Assembly (NCBI RefSeq): GCF_003419895.1
Contig: NZ_QPMM01000003.1
Span: 295,708-359,707 of the forward strand
Direction of reading: 5' to 3'
Length of the DNA: 64,000 nucleotides
Source of the DNA: Chitinophaga silvatica
GTDB taxonomy: Bacteria; Bacteroidota; Bacteroidia; Chitinophagales; Chitinophagaceae
In this document: positions 17,006 to 26,623 of the stretch, in pieces
Layout of the letters: every line of letters starts with the position of its first letter
Position numbering within the stretch: position 1 is the stretch's first letter
Position numbers and translations under genes: made by a program
Notes under the pieces: model-generated
The model's input: only the letters and a program-made list of their open reading frames with translations
Told to the model about the DNA's origin: nothing
Databases searched by the model: none

Positions 17006-19408
17006 TTACTCTGTTTTTAATGCGGTAACCGGGTTTCCTGTGGCTGCACGAATTGTTTTAAAACTAATAGTTATTAGCGCAAGAATGATCATAATTATTC
17101 CTCCCAATACAAAAACCCACCAACTCATCTCCGTTCTGTAGGCATAAGCTGATAACCACTTATTCATATACCACCAGGCTAAAGGAATTGAAAATACGAA
17201 TGCAATTGCAACCAGTTTAATAAATTCCAGTGTCAGCAAATGTGTAACCTGCCATACAGAGGCTCCCAATACTTTACGAATACCTATTTCACGGGTACGT
17301 TTGTTGGTGGTAAAAATTACTAATCCTAACAACCCGATTGAACTAATTAACATAGCTAATATCGCAGAGAAATTGAGCAAGGTATTAACCTGCTTGTCGG
17401 CATAGTACATATTTTCAATTGCCTGATCAAGAAAACTATATTCAAATTCACTTTTAGGATAGATGTTTTTCCATAATCCTTCCATTTTTTCGATAGCCTG
17501 TTTCCAGACAACAGCACGATTACCAGACTGTTGAAGAAGGATATGAATGTTTTTAGATTCTTTCAGATTGTTACCTAGCAATAATGGCCTTATTGGAGAT
17601 TGAGCCGAATAGGTATTAAAATCTCCGACAACACCAACAATAGGATGTCCATTAACCAATTTACCGATAGCTTCATCAGGAGATCTTAGCCCCATTGCCT
17701 TCACCATTTGTTCATTTGCCACCCATTCGGTAGTTGATTCCGAAGTAGTAATGTTTCTTCCTGCCAATAATTTCAGCTTGTACAATGGAAGATAAAGGCT
17801 GTCGCCAAATCTCATTTCAGTAAGAATGCTCTGATCTCCACTCTCATTGGTATATGAAATGGTATAAAACATTGCACCACTGGCTAAAGGCGCTATAGCT
17901 CCAAGACTTACGGTTTGTACCCCCGGCAAAGTGTTAATCCGTTCCATGAGTTGTTGCCGCAAATGCAATGGATTACTTCTATCTGGTGTATTAATTACCA
18001 ACACAGCATCCTTACTAAAGCCGGGATCTCTGTTAATTGCAAAATTGATTTGCTTACTTACTAACAGGGCCCCGATTATGAAACATTGGGCAACTGTAAA
18101 TTGAGATACAATTAGAGTTTTTCTAATCCAGCTGCCTCCACCGGATTGAATAACCTGCGACTTAAGTACTTCAACCGGTTGGTATCTGGCCACCACAACT
18201 GCAGGATATATACCTGCTATAATTGTAGTAAGGGTACTAACTCCCAGCAGAAATAGTATTACTTCTACTTTATAGCAATCTTCAATCAAAAAATCCTGCG
18301 GTAAAAATCCTTTAAACAACTGAACAAGTACTGGCAGAAGCAATAAGGCAATAATTGCTGCTATAAATGTAAGTATAGCTGTTTCTATCAGGTAATACCA
18401 GATCAGTTGCTTTTTAGTACTACCCAGCGACTTCCTGATTCCCGTTTCTCTGGCTCTGCTACTCGCCTTCGCTGTAGTTAGGTTGATGAAGTTTATTATT
18501 GCCAGCAAAAGTAATAAGCCAGCAACAGTGGCAACGGTCAGTAAGCTTGATATACTTGCTGTTCTGTTAAAGGTATTGTATGGGGTGAAATGGATATTCT
18601 TAAATGGTTCCAACCCCATAGTTCTTACTTCGTCCTTTGGGGTATGAACAGCCTGAATTGCGTTTAATGCCAGGCGGACTTTTAAGGTGTCGGACTCTGA
18701 TCTCAGCTTTACCATTAATGTATTGGAAGAAGAAAGATTTCCCCAGCTATCAATATGAAAGAAATTCTTAAAAGGAGCCGTCTGGCTGATCTTAAGTGGT
18801 AGGAACTGTGTAAAACTAAAATCGCTGTGCCCTTTCAAATCAGCAACAATACCTGTAACGGTAACAGGAATAGTATCATCTAAAATGATCTGTTTACCGG
18901 AAATTTTATCAATTGATAAGTTGGGAAAATACTCGGTAGCCTGGCTCTTTGTCAGCACTATACTAAATGGGTCGTTGAGCGAAGATGCCGGCGATCCCAG
19001 AAGCCATTCGTATTTTATTAGTTTAAAATAGTCTTCGTCTATAAATGCAAATGATGCTAATTTTTGATTCTTAAAATTCTTCCCATCTACCGTTATACGC
19101 CTGGTAATATGATTAGAAAAAACAGGCGCCGCTATTTCAATTTCGGGCACTTCTTCTTTTACCGCCTGAACCAGTGGAAAACATACCCCTCCAATTGGGG
19201 CAGCATCATTAATAGCAAAGGATGTATTTACTCTAAAAATCCTACTCTTGTCTGCCTGGTCTTTATCATACGTCAGTTCATAATAGATAAGTACAAACAT
19301 GAATGTAGATGCTGCTATTCCGATTACCAATCCAAGTACATTGATAAGCGAAAAGATCTTATTTCTACGAATATTTCTGATGGCAACCAATAAATAGTTT
19401 CTAAACAT
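17006..19408 (-). CDS. FtsX/MacB-like ABC permease 7 of 7
   Basis: 800 aa and internally duplicated, like the six genes upstream of it: each half has a membrane helix, a large periplasmic MacB-type domain, then three membrane helices. The coupling segments facing the ATPase are ARETGIRKSLGSTKKQL (first half) and RTREIGIRKVLGASVWQV (second half); the protein ends NPVTALKTE. It is the last permease and lies 49 bp before the second ATPase gene. It is a permease of the macrolide/lipoprotein (mechanotransmission) kind rather than a classical solute channel. The substrate is unknown. Confidence 0.92.
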   Translation of the reverse strand: MFRNYLLVAIRNIRRNKIFSLINVLGLVIGIAASTFMFVLIYYELTYDKDQADKSRIFRVNTSFAINDAAPIGGVCFPLVQAVKEEVPEIEIAAPVFSNHITRRITVDGKNFKNQKLASFAFIDEDYFKLIKYEWLLGSPASSLNDPFSIVLTKSQATEYFPNLSIDKISGKQIILDDTIPVTVTGIVADLKGHSDFSFTQFLPLKISQTAPFKNFFHIDSWGNLSSSNTLMVKLRSESDTLKVRLALNAIQAVHTPKDEVRTMGLEPFKNIHFTPYNTFNRTASISSLLTVATVAGLLLLLAIINFINLTTAKASSRARETGIRKSLGSTKKQLIWYYLIETAILTFIAAIIALLLLPVLVQLFKGFLPQDFLIEDCYKVEVILFLLGVSTLTTIIAGIYPAVVVARYQPVEVLKSQVIQSGGGSWIRKTLIVSQFTVAQCFIIGALLVSKQINFAINRDPGFSKDAVLVINTPDRSNPLHLRQQLMERINTLPGVQTVSLGAIAPLASGAMFYTISYTNESGDQSILTEMRFGDSLYLPLYKLKLLAGRNITTSESTTEWVANEQMVKAMGLRSPDEAIGKLVNGHPIVGVVGDFNTYSAQSPIRPLLLGNNLKESKNIHILLQQSGNRAVVWKQAIEKMEGLWKNIYPKSEFEYSFLDQAIENMYYADKQVNTLLNFSAILAMLISSIGLLGLVIFTTNKRTREIGIRKVLGASVWQVTHLLTLEFIKLVAIAFVFSIPLAWWYMNKWLSAYAYRTEMSWWVFVLGGIIMIILALITISFKTIRAATGNPVTALKTE

Positions 19409-19419
19409 AGGTAGCAGGA

Positions 19420-21795
19420 TTACTCTGATTTTAAGCTGGTAATAGGGTTTTTTAAAGCAGCTTTAACCGATTGTATACAAACAGTGATCAAAGCTGTTCC
19501 CACCGCTGCAACTCCGGTTATCATAAATATTTTAACACTCATGGAAGTATGATAAGCAAAACCAGTTAACCATTTATGCATGAAATATCCTCCTAACGGT
19601 ATCGCAAATAAAAGTGCTATCAACACAAGCTTAATATAATCTTTTGAAAGCAGCACAATGAGATTTCCGGTGGTGGCTCCCAATACTTTTCTGATACCCA
19701 GTTCTTTTGTTCGTTGTTCAGCGGTATAAGCTGCCAGTCCAATAAGGCCCAAACATGAAATCAAAATTACTATTGAGCTAAAGGTGTTTAATAATTTGCC
19801 AGCCTGAAACTCTGCTTTATAAAGAGAGTTAAAGTCATCATCCATAAAGTGGTATTCAAATGCTTTACCAGGCTGATAGCTGTTCCAGCTATTTTCAATA
19901 CCAGCAATAGTATGTTGAATATTCTGGCCATTCACTTTAACCAGAATTTCACCAAACCAGTTATATTCCGGAAATACGATCAATGGTTGAATTTTCTGTC
20001 TCAAACTGGCGAAATGAAAGTCTTTCATCACCCCTTTAACAGTTCCATTTCTTCCATTCAACGACATTGCTTTTCCTATTGCTTCAGCTGGTGTCCAGCC
20101 CAGTTTTTTGATAGCTGATTCATTCAGATAAAAATGGTGTTTACTATTTTCATCGTTCTTTAAGACGTCCTGAATATCAGCATCTGCCAGTGCTTCTCCA
20201 GCAATCAGTTTAATACCCATGGTTTGGAGGTAATCTTTTTCTGAAGGCATGGCTGTTATATCCATACTGTAATTAGCCGGTTTGCCTTCAATCCGGTTAA
20301 TGCCATAGCCGCCACCAATACTTACCGGGGAGTCGTAACTGGCACTCACCTGCTCAACACCTGACTGCTGCAACAGATTGGTTTTAAATGCCGCCAAGGT
20401 ATTACTATCGAACCGGCTGCCATTCAGCACAAGCACATGCGATCTTTCCTGTCCGAGGTTTTTATTTTGAATGTAACTCAGCTGTTCTCCAACTACTAGT
20501 GTACAAATGATGAAAAAAGCAGCAGCAGTAAATTGAAAAACAACCAGGCCTTTTCGGAGTCCTCCTCCTTTATTAATCGGAGTTTTGCCTTTCAAAACCT
20601 GTACTGGCTTGAATTTAGCCAGGAAAAATGCCGGATAAACTCCAGCCATTAAGGTTGTAAATATGAAGACTAACAGGAGCACTATCGAGAGTTTCCAATC
20701 AGAGAAGAAGCTTAGGTGACTGTTTGTAAGATCATTGAAACGTGGTAAACATAATAAAGCAACAGTAATACCTAATATCAAAGCAAAGAACGTAATGATA
20801 GCTGATTCGGTAAGAAATTGAGTTAACAGTTCTTTTTTAACAGCCCCCATCACCTTACGCACCCCAACTTCCTTAGCACGATCGGCCGACCGGGCTGTTG
20901 CCAGATTCATGAAGTTGATGCAGGCAATTCCCAATAACAAAATTGCAGTTATTGCAAGCATATAATCATAAGTCAGGTTACCACCTGGCTCCACTGAGTT
21001 TTCAGCTTTGGAATAAAGGTGTATATCTTTAATTGATTCGGGTATCAGATCAAAAGTATATTTGTCGCTTACTGCCCCCATTTGTTCCTTTACCATTGTG
21101 GTAAGCTGCCGGTGCAGCGACTGATCCAAAGATTTATTGGTAAGCTGTACATATGTATAATAATTGGCAGAACCCCATTTATCCTCAATGCCTAAGGAAC
21201 TGTAACTACCAACGAAATCGAATTTTAAATGTGAATTGGAAGGAGCATCTTTAGCAACTCCGGTAATCAGGTAGTTTTTATCATTAACCTTAATTGTTTT
21301 GCCGGTAACGTTTGTGGTACCAAAATATTTATCGGCCATTGAAGCAGTTACCACTACCATATTAGGCCCATTTAAAGCGGTAGCGGCATTTCCTTCTATT
21401 AGCGGAAAGCTAAACATTGAAAAGAATGGAGCTTCTGCATACAGGAAGCGGCTTTCATTAAAGGATTTATTACCGTTGGCCACCTGCATATTGGGCATAT
21501 ACACTCTGGTCTGCGCTTTAATTTCCGGAAAAGATTTTATTGCCGGGGCTAATGCGCTGGGAGTTAGCGCTAAATCCTGTAACGGTTGATCAATTTCTCC
21601 GTATTTCAAGTTGATGCGATACAACTCATTCGCATTCTTATGAAAGCGGTCATAGGTCCATTCATTTTGAAGAAATAGAAAAAGCAGGATAAAGCAGGCA
21701 ATTCCAAGTGCCAGCCCTCCGATATTTATCAGGGTATACAGTTTTCTTTTGGTTAAACTGCGGGTCGAAGTAATCAGGTAGTTATTCCACATCAT
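19420..21795 (-). CDS. FtsX/MacB-like ABC permease 6 of 7
   Basis: 791 aa with the same two-half plan. N-terminal helix GGLALGIACFILLFLFLQ, first coupling segment ADRAKEVGVRKVMGAVKKEL, second coupling segment RTKELGIRKVLGATTGNL, C-terminus NPITSLKSE. The genes on both sides are only 11-12 bp away, so it is read on one transcript with permeases 5 and 7. It is a paralogue from tandem duplication; periplasmic domains differ far more than the coupling segments, as expected if the seven recognise different substrates or partners (inference). Confidence 0.92.
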   Translation of the reverse strand: MMWNNYLITSTRSLTKRKLYTLINIGGLALGIACFILLFLFLQNEWTYDRFHKNANELYRINLKYGEIDQPLQDLALTPSALAPAIKSFPEIKAQTRVYMPNMQVANGNKSFNESRFLYAEAPFFSMFSFPLIEGNAATALNGPNMVVVTASMADKYFGTTNVTGKTIKVNDKNYLITGVAKDAPSNSHLKFDFVGSYSSLGIEDKWGSANYYTYVQLTNKSLDQSLHRQLTTMVKEQMGAVSDKYTFDLIPESIKDIHLYSKAENSVEPGGNLTYDYMLAITAILLLGIACINFMNLATARSADRAKEVGVRKVMGAVKKELLTQFLTESAIITFFALILGITVALLCLPRFNDLTNSHLSFFSDWKLSIVLLLVFIFTTLMAGVYPAFFLAKFKPVQVLKGKTPINKGGGLRKGLVVFQFTAAAFFIICTLVVGEQLSYIQNKNLGQERSHVLVLNGSRFDSNTLAAFKTNLLQQSGVEQVSASYDSPVSIGGGYGINRIEGKPANYSMDITAMPSEKDYLQTMGIKLIAGEALADADIQDVLKNDENSKHHFYLNESAIKKLGWTPAEAIGKAMSLNGRNGTVKGVMKDFHFASLRQKIQPLIVFPEYNWFGEILVKVNGQNIQHTIAGIENSWNSYQPGKAFEYHFMDDDFNSLYKAEFQAGKLLNTFSSIVILISCLGLIGLAAYTAEQRTKELGIRKVLGATTGNLIVLLSKDYIKLVLIALLFAIPLGGYFMHKWLTGFAYHTSMSVKIFMITGVAAVGTALITVCIQSVKAALKNPITSLKSE

Positions 21796-21807
21796 AAAAC
21801 TCTGGAT

Positions 21808-24192
21808 TTATTCTCTGTTAAGGCTTTTTACAGGATTAGCCATGGCAGCGTGTATAGATTGAAGACAAACAGTAAGTATGGCGAAAGCAACAGCAACAAA
21901 ACCGACAACCATAAAAATCCACCAACGAATAGTAATATGGAACTCGAATTGCTGAAGCCATTGATGCATAAAATACCAGCTAAATGGAGTTGCAATCACG
22001 ATAGCAATCAACACCAGCATTAGGAAATCTTTTGTTAACAGCATCACCACACTTTGAACGGAAGCTCCTAATACCTTTCGGATACTTATCTCCTTTTTAC
22101 GCTGTGCAATTGTCAGAACAGTTACTGCAAATAATCCCATACAAGTAATGATAATAGCCAGCAGGGCACCGCTCATCAGCATATTCGAGAATCTTCCTTC
22201 TTCTTCATAAAGTCTCCGAATATTATCATTTAAATAACTTGGGGGATTCTCCGATAATGGGTTAACCTCTTTCCATTCTTTGGTGATTTTATCTAAAGTA
22301 GCAGAAAGATTTGCAGTAGTAACGCTGGCAAACATATAGCTAAGATCCTGGGGCTTAGCAATTGCCATGGTAAGCGGATCTATTTTCTGGCGAAGGGATT
22401 CGAAGTTATAGTCTTTAACTACCCCTACCACATGCACCTGACCCATATCGCTAAATTCGAAACTGGTACCGATAGGCTCTTTTACGCCCAACTGTCTGGC
22501 CATTGCTTCGTTAATTAGCACAGCACTGCTGTCTGTTCCAAAAGCGCGCGAGAAATCTCTTCCTGCTATAAAATTCATGCCCATTGTTCGGGCATAGTTA
22601 TAATCTACTTTCTGGAATTTGGTAGAAACCTGGCGATCCTGGAACGAGAATCCGACAATCCAGTTACCAGATGATCCATCTGTACCAATTCCGAAGTTAT
22701 TCATTCCTGCACTAACATCCTTAACCTCGCTCAATTGCGCAAGTTCCTGTTTCATTTTATCAATGATAGCAGGTGTAGCATTATCCAGCGGAATACTGAT
22801 AACGGTGTTGATATTGTATCCGAGATCCTTTTTACGTATGTAATTCAGTTGTTGCCAGATAATAGCTGTGCTGCTGAAAAGGAGAACAGCCACTACAAAT
22901 TGAACGATAATCAATGAGTTACGGGTATGATTACCCTTATTTAGGGTCATTTTCCCTTTTAATACAGTAATAATATGCTGCCTGGCTATTTTCCAGGCAG
23001 GAAATCCACCAGCCAGCAGGGTTATTAAAAAGAAGACGATAACTATACCGGCAACAAGTCTGATATTTTGTAACATCCCCCAATTCAGCTGCTGGCTAAA
23101 CTGGCGGTTATAATATGGTAAAATCCCAATTGCCAGCATGACCCCGATTATTAATGCAATTGCGCAAAGCAGGAAAGACTCCATCCAGAATTGGATAAAT
23201 AACTGGCTGTTAATAGCTCCTAACGATTTTCGCAACCCAATTTCTGCACTGCGTCCCAATGATTTAGCAACAGAAAGGTTAACGAAATTGATACAGGCAA
23301 TACTGATGATAAGTACAGACAGAATCAGCATCAACCAGGGATAATACTTATTTACTCCGGCAAAGAAGTAGCTTTCTTCGCTAAGTTTGAAATCTTTAAG
23401 AGCTACAGACTTAAACCGAAATTTGGCAGATCCGAATTCGTCCTGTTTTGTATAATGTTTTTCCCGAAGGATGTTTAGCTGTTTTTCGAATGTTTCTCTT
23501 GTGATTCCAGGCTCCAGTTGCACAAATAAAGGATTGGTAGAAACATCCCATTTCCCTTTGATATCGGCATAATCGGGGTCACTTTCCAGAGGTGCAACCA
23601 GCTCGAACCGGATGCTGGAGTTCGCAGGTACATTTTCAGCTATAGCCCCTACCGTATATGGTACCCAACGTCCACGAATATTTATCTCGATAGCTTTACC
23701 AATAGCATCGCTACTTCCAAACAGTTTGGTTGCGGCTTTCTGAGTAATTACTACTTCATTTAAAGCACCATTCTTAGGCTTTGGGCTTCCTTTTATCATG
23801 GGAAATGAAAACATTTCCCAAAAATCCGTGTTAGCTAATTTGGTATTCAGATAGTAGCTATTGTTACCATATCTGATTGGTAGATCGAATGCTATAATAA
23901 AGGTGGTATGCCTGATTCCCGGAATTTCGGACTTAACAGCGGCAGCAAGAGGTTCTGCCACACTCTTTGTAATAGTAGGTTTATCTCCCCCATTCAAATA
24001 CTTTTCATTCACAATCTGGTAAACGGAATTTTTGTTCTCATGAAACTGATCGAACGACCATTCCCTATAGGCGGTCAGGGAAAGTAACAAAACGGCACAA
24101 AGTGCGGCACTCATACCCAACAGGTTCACCAGCGCAAAAACTTTTTGCTTCACTAAATTTCTCCAGGCAATTTTTAAATAACTTATCAACAT
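21808..24192 (-). CDS. FtsX/MacB-like ABC permease 5 of 7
   Basis: 794 aa. First coupling segment LGRSAEIGLRKSLGAINSQL, second coupling segment RKKEISIRKVLGASVQSV, C-terminus NPVKSLNRE. It is the first permease after the terminator-like hairpin at 24224-24247, so its expression may depend on read-through or on a separate promoter. The stretch between hairpin and ATG (about 31 bp) is too short to show a clear promoter. Confidence 0.92.
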   Translation of the reverse strand: MLISYLKIAWRNLVKQKVFALVNLLGMSAALCAVLLLSLTAYREWSFDQFHENKNSVYQIVNEKYLNGGDKPTITKSVAEPLAAAVKSEIPGIRHTTFIIAFDLPIRYGNNSYYLNTKLANTDFWEMFSFPMIKGSPKPKNGALNEVVITQKAATKLFGSSDAIGKAIEINIRGRWVPYTVGAIAENVPANSSIRFELVAPLESDPDYADIKGKWDVSTNPLFVQLEPGITRETFEKQLNILREKHYTKQDEFGSAKFRFKSVALKDFKLSEESYFFAGVNKYYPWLMLILSVLIISIACINFVNLSVAKSLGRSAEIGLRKSLGAINSQLFIQFWMESFLLCAIALIIGVMLAIGILPYYNRQFSQQLNWGMLQNIRLVAGIVIVFFLITLLAGGFPAWKIARQHIITVLKGKMTLNKGNHTRNSLIIVQFVVAVLLFSSTAIIWQQLNYIRKKDLGYNINTVISIPLDNATPAIIDKMKQELAQLSEVKDVSAGMNNFGIGTDGSSGNWIVGFSFQDRQVSTKFQKVDYNYARTMGMNFIAGRDFSRAFGTDSSAVLINEAMARQLGVKEPIGTSFEFSDMGQVHVVGVVKDYNFESLRQKIDPLTMAIAKPQDLSYMFASVTTANLSATLDKITKEWKEVNPLSENPPSYLNDNIRRLYEEEGRFSNMLMSGALLAIIITCMGLFAVTVLTIAQRKKEISIRKVLGASVQSVVMLLTKDFLMLVLIAIVIATPFSWYFMHQWLQQFEFHITIRWWIFMVVGFVAVAFAILTVCLQSIHAAMANPVKSLNRE

Positions 24193-24223
24193 ACCGTAAA
24201 ATATTTATCATGAAATAAAAAAG

Positions 24224-24247
24224 CGGGGCGTGTAGACACACGCTCCG
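24224..24247 (-). terminator. Terminator-like hairpin inside the permease array
   Basis: A 10-bp stem (one G-T pair) with a 4-nt loop: CGGGGCGTGT (24224-24233) and ACACGCTCCG (24238-24247). Read on the minus strand it is followed by GC and a run of six T, the shape of an intrinsic terminator. It sits in the 60-bp gap between permeases 4 and 5; the other gaps between permeases are 2-12 bp. Confidence 0.7.
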
Positions 24248-24252
24248 ATTCT

Positions 24253-26619
24253 CTAATCACTTGTTATTTTTAATGATGTTACAGGGTTACGCAAGGCTGC
24301 TTTTAGTACTTGCCAGCCTATTGCAATTATCGCCACAGTCAAGACCAGAGCGGCCGACAGCATAAACATCCACACATTCAGTTCTACGCGATAAGCAAAT
24401 TGTTGGAGCCAAAGTTTCATCAAATACCAGGCTACGGGTGTAGCTACGATCAATGAAACGAACACCAGTTTAATAAATTCTTTTGATAATAATAAAACCA
24501 GTTGTCCGAGGTTCGCTCCTAAAACCTTCCGAATTCCAATTTCTTTTGTCCGTTGCTCTGCCGAAAAGGTAGCTAGTCCTAACAACCCCAAAGCCGCAAT
24601 AAGTATAGTTATGGCCGTGAATCCATCAAAAATATTCATCAATTGATTTTCTTCCTTATACATCCTATTGAATGCATCATCCAGAAACTGGTATTGAAAA
24701 GTTGATTGAGGATCAATTCCAGCATGGATTTTATCAATTTGATTTAATAATCCTGGCAGATTGGCCCTGGGCGAAAACTTTACATATAAGCAGCCAGAGG
24801 TTTCTTTCCCCCAGGCTAAAGAATTTTCCTTTTCTATGAAAAGTGCCAACGGTGTAATGGCGCGGTGTAATGAGCTAAAGTTAAAATCCTTTACTATTCC
24901 CACTACTTCCTTATTTAACCCTCCTATCTTAACAACCTTGCCAATAGGTGCCCTGTCGATGTTCAGGTTCCTTACAGCGGTTTCATTAAGAACAATAGTA
25001 TTGCTCGCCCCCAGTTTCAGATCTATTGGCTTCTCTTTCCACTGCAGATCACAAAGCCTTATCAGTGGCTCATCTACCTGTAATACAGACAATGAATAGG
25101 AAGATTTACTTTCTTCATCGTTAACGAACCAGATATCAACTCCCTCATACAAAGGATACCTGGCAGTTCCTGTTCCCTCCACCTCCTTTAAAGCAGCAAC
25201 CTGTGATTTATAGGTCTGGTAGTTTGTTCCAATAGATGAACGAAAGGGTAGCATTAATATATGATCCCTGTTTACTCCAGTGTTGGTATGCTTGAAGAAA
25301 TGCAACTGATCCCGGATAATGATACTACTCACGATCAGAATTCCAGCAATCACAAACTGGAAGACAGTAAGGACTTTTGTAACCGAGCGATGTTTTCCGA
25401 GCCTCAGACCTTCAGCCGGTTTATAACGCGATAGAATAAACGCTGGATAACTTCCTGATACCAGTACTGTCAAAATCAACAGCCCCAAATAGATAGAAAT
25501 GGCTATCGGGTTAAACAAAAATCGATCATCAATCTTAATATCAAAACGAGCAAAAAGCGTGTTATGCAGAAATACAAACAGGAGGATGGCGGCACCAAAT
25601 GCAATAAGGGCATAAATCCCTGATTCTACATAAAACTGCCAGGCAATATGTTTGTAGTTTGCACCTAATGACTTTCTGATTGAAATTTCCTTTACTCTCC
25701 TGAAAGCATTGGCTGTTGTTAAGCTCATATAATTGATAAATGCCATCAGCAATATCAATCCGGCTACCAGAGGGAAAAGTTTTAAATATCGAACCTGTCC
25801 GGTTGTTTCTTTGTGTGTATCAATGAATGGACGTAATATGGCTCTTACAGGAAATTCGCCTTCCTTTATTTCTCCGGTAAGCTGCTTTTCAAGCAATGTT
25901 GCATCTGTTGGATTATTCAGTTTCAGAAATACGGTAAATGGACCTCCATTTCCTCTGCTATCTGTGACCAGCGTTTTTAGAGCATCCATGCCGTTCCAAC
26001 TGGAAGCAGACAATATAAAATCTGCCTTTATACTTGAGTTAGATGGCATATCGGCCATGATACCAGTAACCTGAAACAAGTATTTGTTGTCGTAAAGCAG
26101 CTGCTGGCCAATTGCCATTGTTTGCCCAAAGTATTTTTTCGCCATCTGCTCACTGATCACCATACTAAATGGCTGCTGTAATACCGCAGTAGCACTTCCA
26201 GCTTTCAGCTCAAAGGAGAAAAAACTGAAGAAATTAGCATCTGCAAACATGATATTTTGTTCAGCATCTTTCAGAGCCGGATTTTTAACAGACTGAATTA
26301 CAACATCATTTGCTAACGCATTGGAGATTCGCGAATAATCATTTACAGACGAATACTCCTCCCTGATCCGCGGAGCTATTGCATAATTGAACTTTTCGAG
26401 CTGAATTGTATCAGTATTCAGTTTTAGCCTGTTTACTAATGTGAAGATTTTATCGCTTCCTTTATGCCATCTGTCGTAACTCAATTCATGACCTACAAAT
26501 AATAAAATTAAAATACCAACACACAAACCAGCGGCCAATCCACCTATTTTTATCCCACTATAAAGTTTCCTGCTTGTAAGATTTCGCCACGCCACCTGTA
26601 TATAATTGTCTAAAAGCAT
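24253..26619 (-). CDS. FtsX/MacB-like ABC permease 4 of 7
   Basis: 788 aa with the duplicated plan. First coupling segment RRVKEISIRKSLGANYKHI, second coupling segment RTKEIGIRKVLGANLGQL, C-terminus NPVTSLKITSD, which is slightly longer than in its paralogues. The stop codon is only a few bases from the terminator-like hairpin, so it may be the last gene of the promoter-proximal part of the operon. Spacing to permease 3 is 4 bp. Confidence 0.92.
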   Translation of the reverse strand: MLLDNYIQVAWRNLTSRKLYSGIKIGGLAAGLCVGILILLFVGHELSYDRWHKGSDKIFTLVNRLKLNTDTIQLEKFNYAIAPRIREEYSSVNDYSRISNALANDVVIQSVKNPALKDAEQNIMFADANFFSFFSFELKAGSATAVLQQPFSMVISEQMAKKYFGQTMAIGQQLLYDNKYLFQVTGIMADMPSNSSIKADFILSASSWNGMDALKTLVTDSRGNGGPFTVFLKLNNPTDATLLEKQLTGEIKEGEFPVRAILRPFIDTHKETTGQVRYLKLFPLVAGLILLMAFINYMSLTTANAFRRVKEISIRKSLGANYKHIAWQFYVESGIYALIAFGAAILLFVFLHNTLFARFDIKIDDRFLFNPIAISIYLGLLILTVLVSGSYPAFILSRYKPAEGLRLGKHRSVTKVLTVFQFVIAGILIVSSIIIRDQLHFFKHTNTGVNRDHILMLPFRSSIGTNYQTYKSQVAALKEVEGTGTARYPLYEGVDIWFVNDEESKSSYSLSVLQVDEPLIRLCDLQWKEKPIDLKLGASNTIVLNETAVRNLNIDRAPIGKVVKIGGLNKEVVGIVKDFNFSSLHRAITPLALFIEKENSLAWGKETSGCLYVKFSPRANLPGLLNQIDKIHAGIDPQSTFQYQFLDDAFNRMYKEENQLMNIFDGFTAITILIAALGLLGLATFSAEQRTKEIGIRKVLGANLGQLVLLLSKEFIKLVFVSLIVATPVAWYLMKLWLQQFAYRVELNVWMFMLSAALVLTVAIIAIGWQVLKAALRNPVTSLKITSD

Positions 26620-26623
26620 AGTT

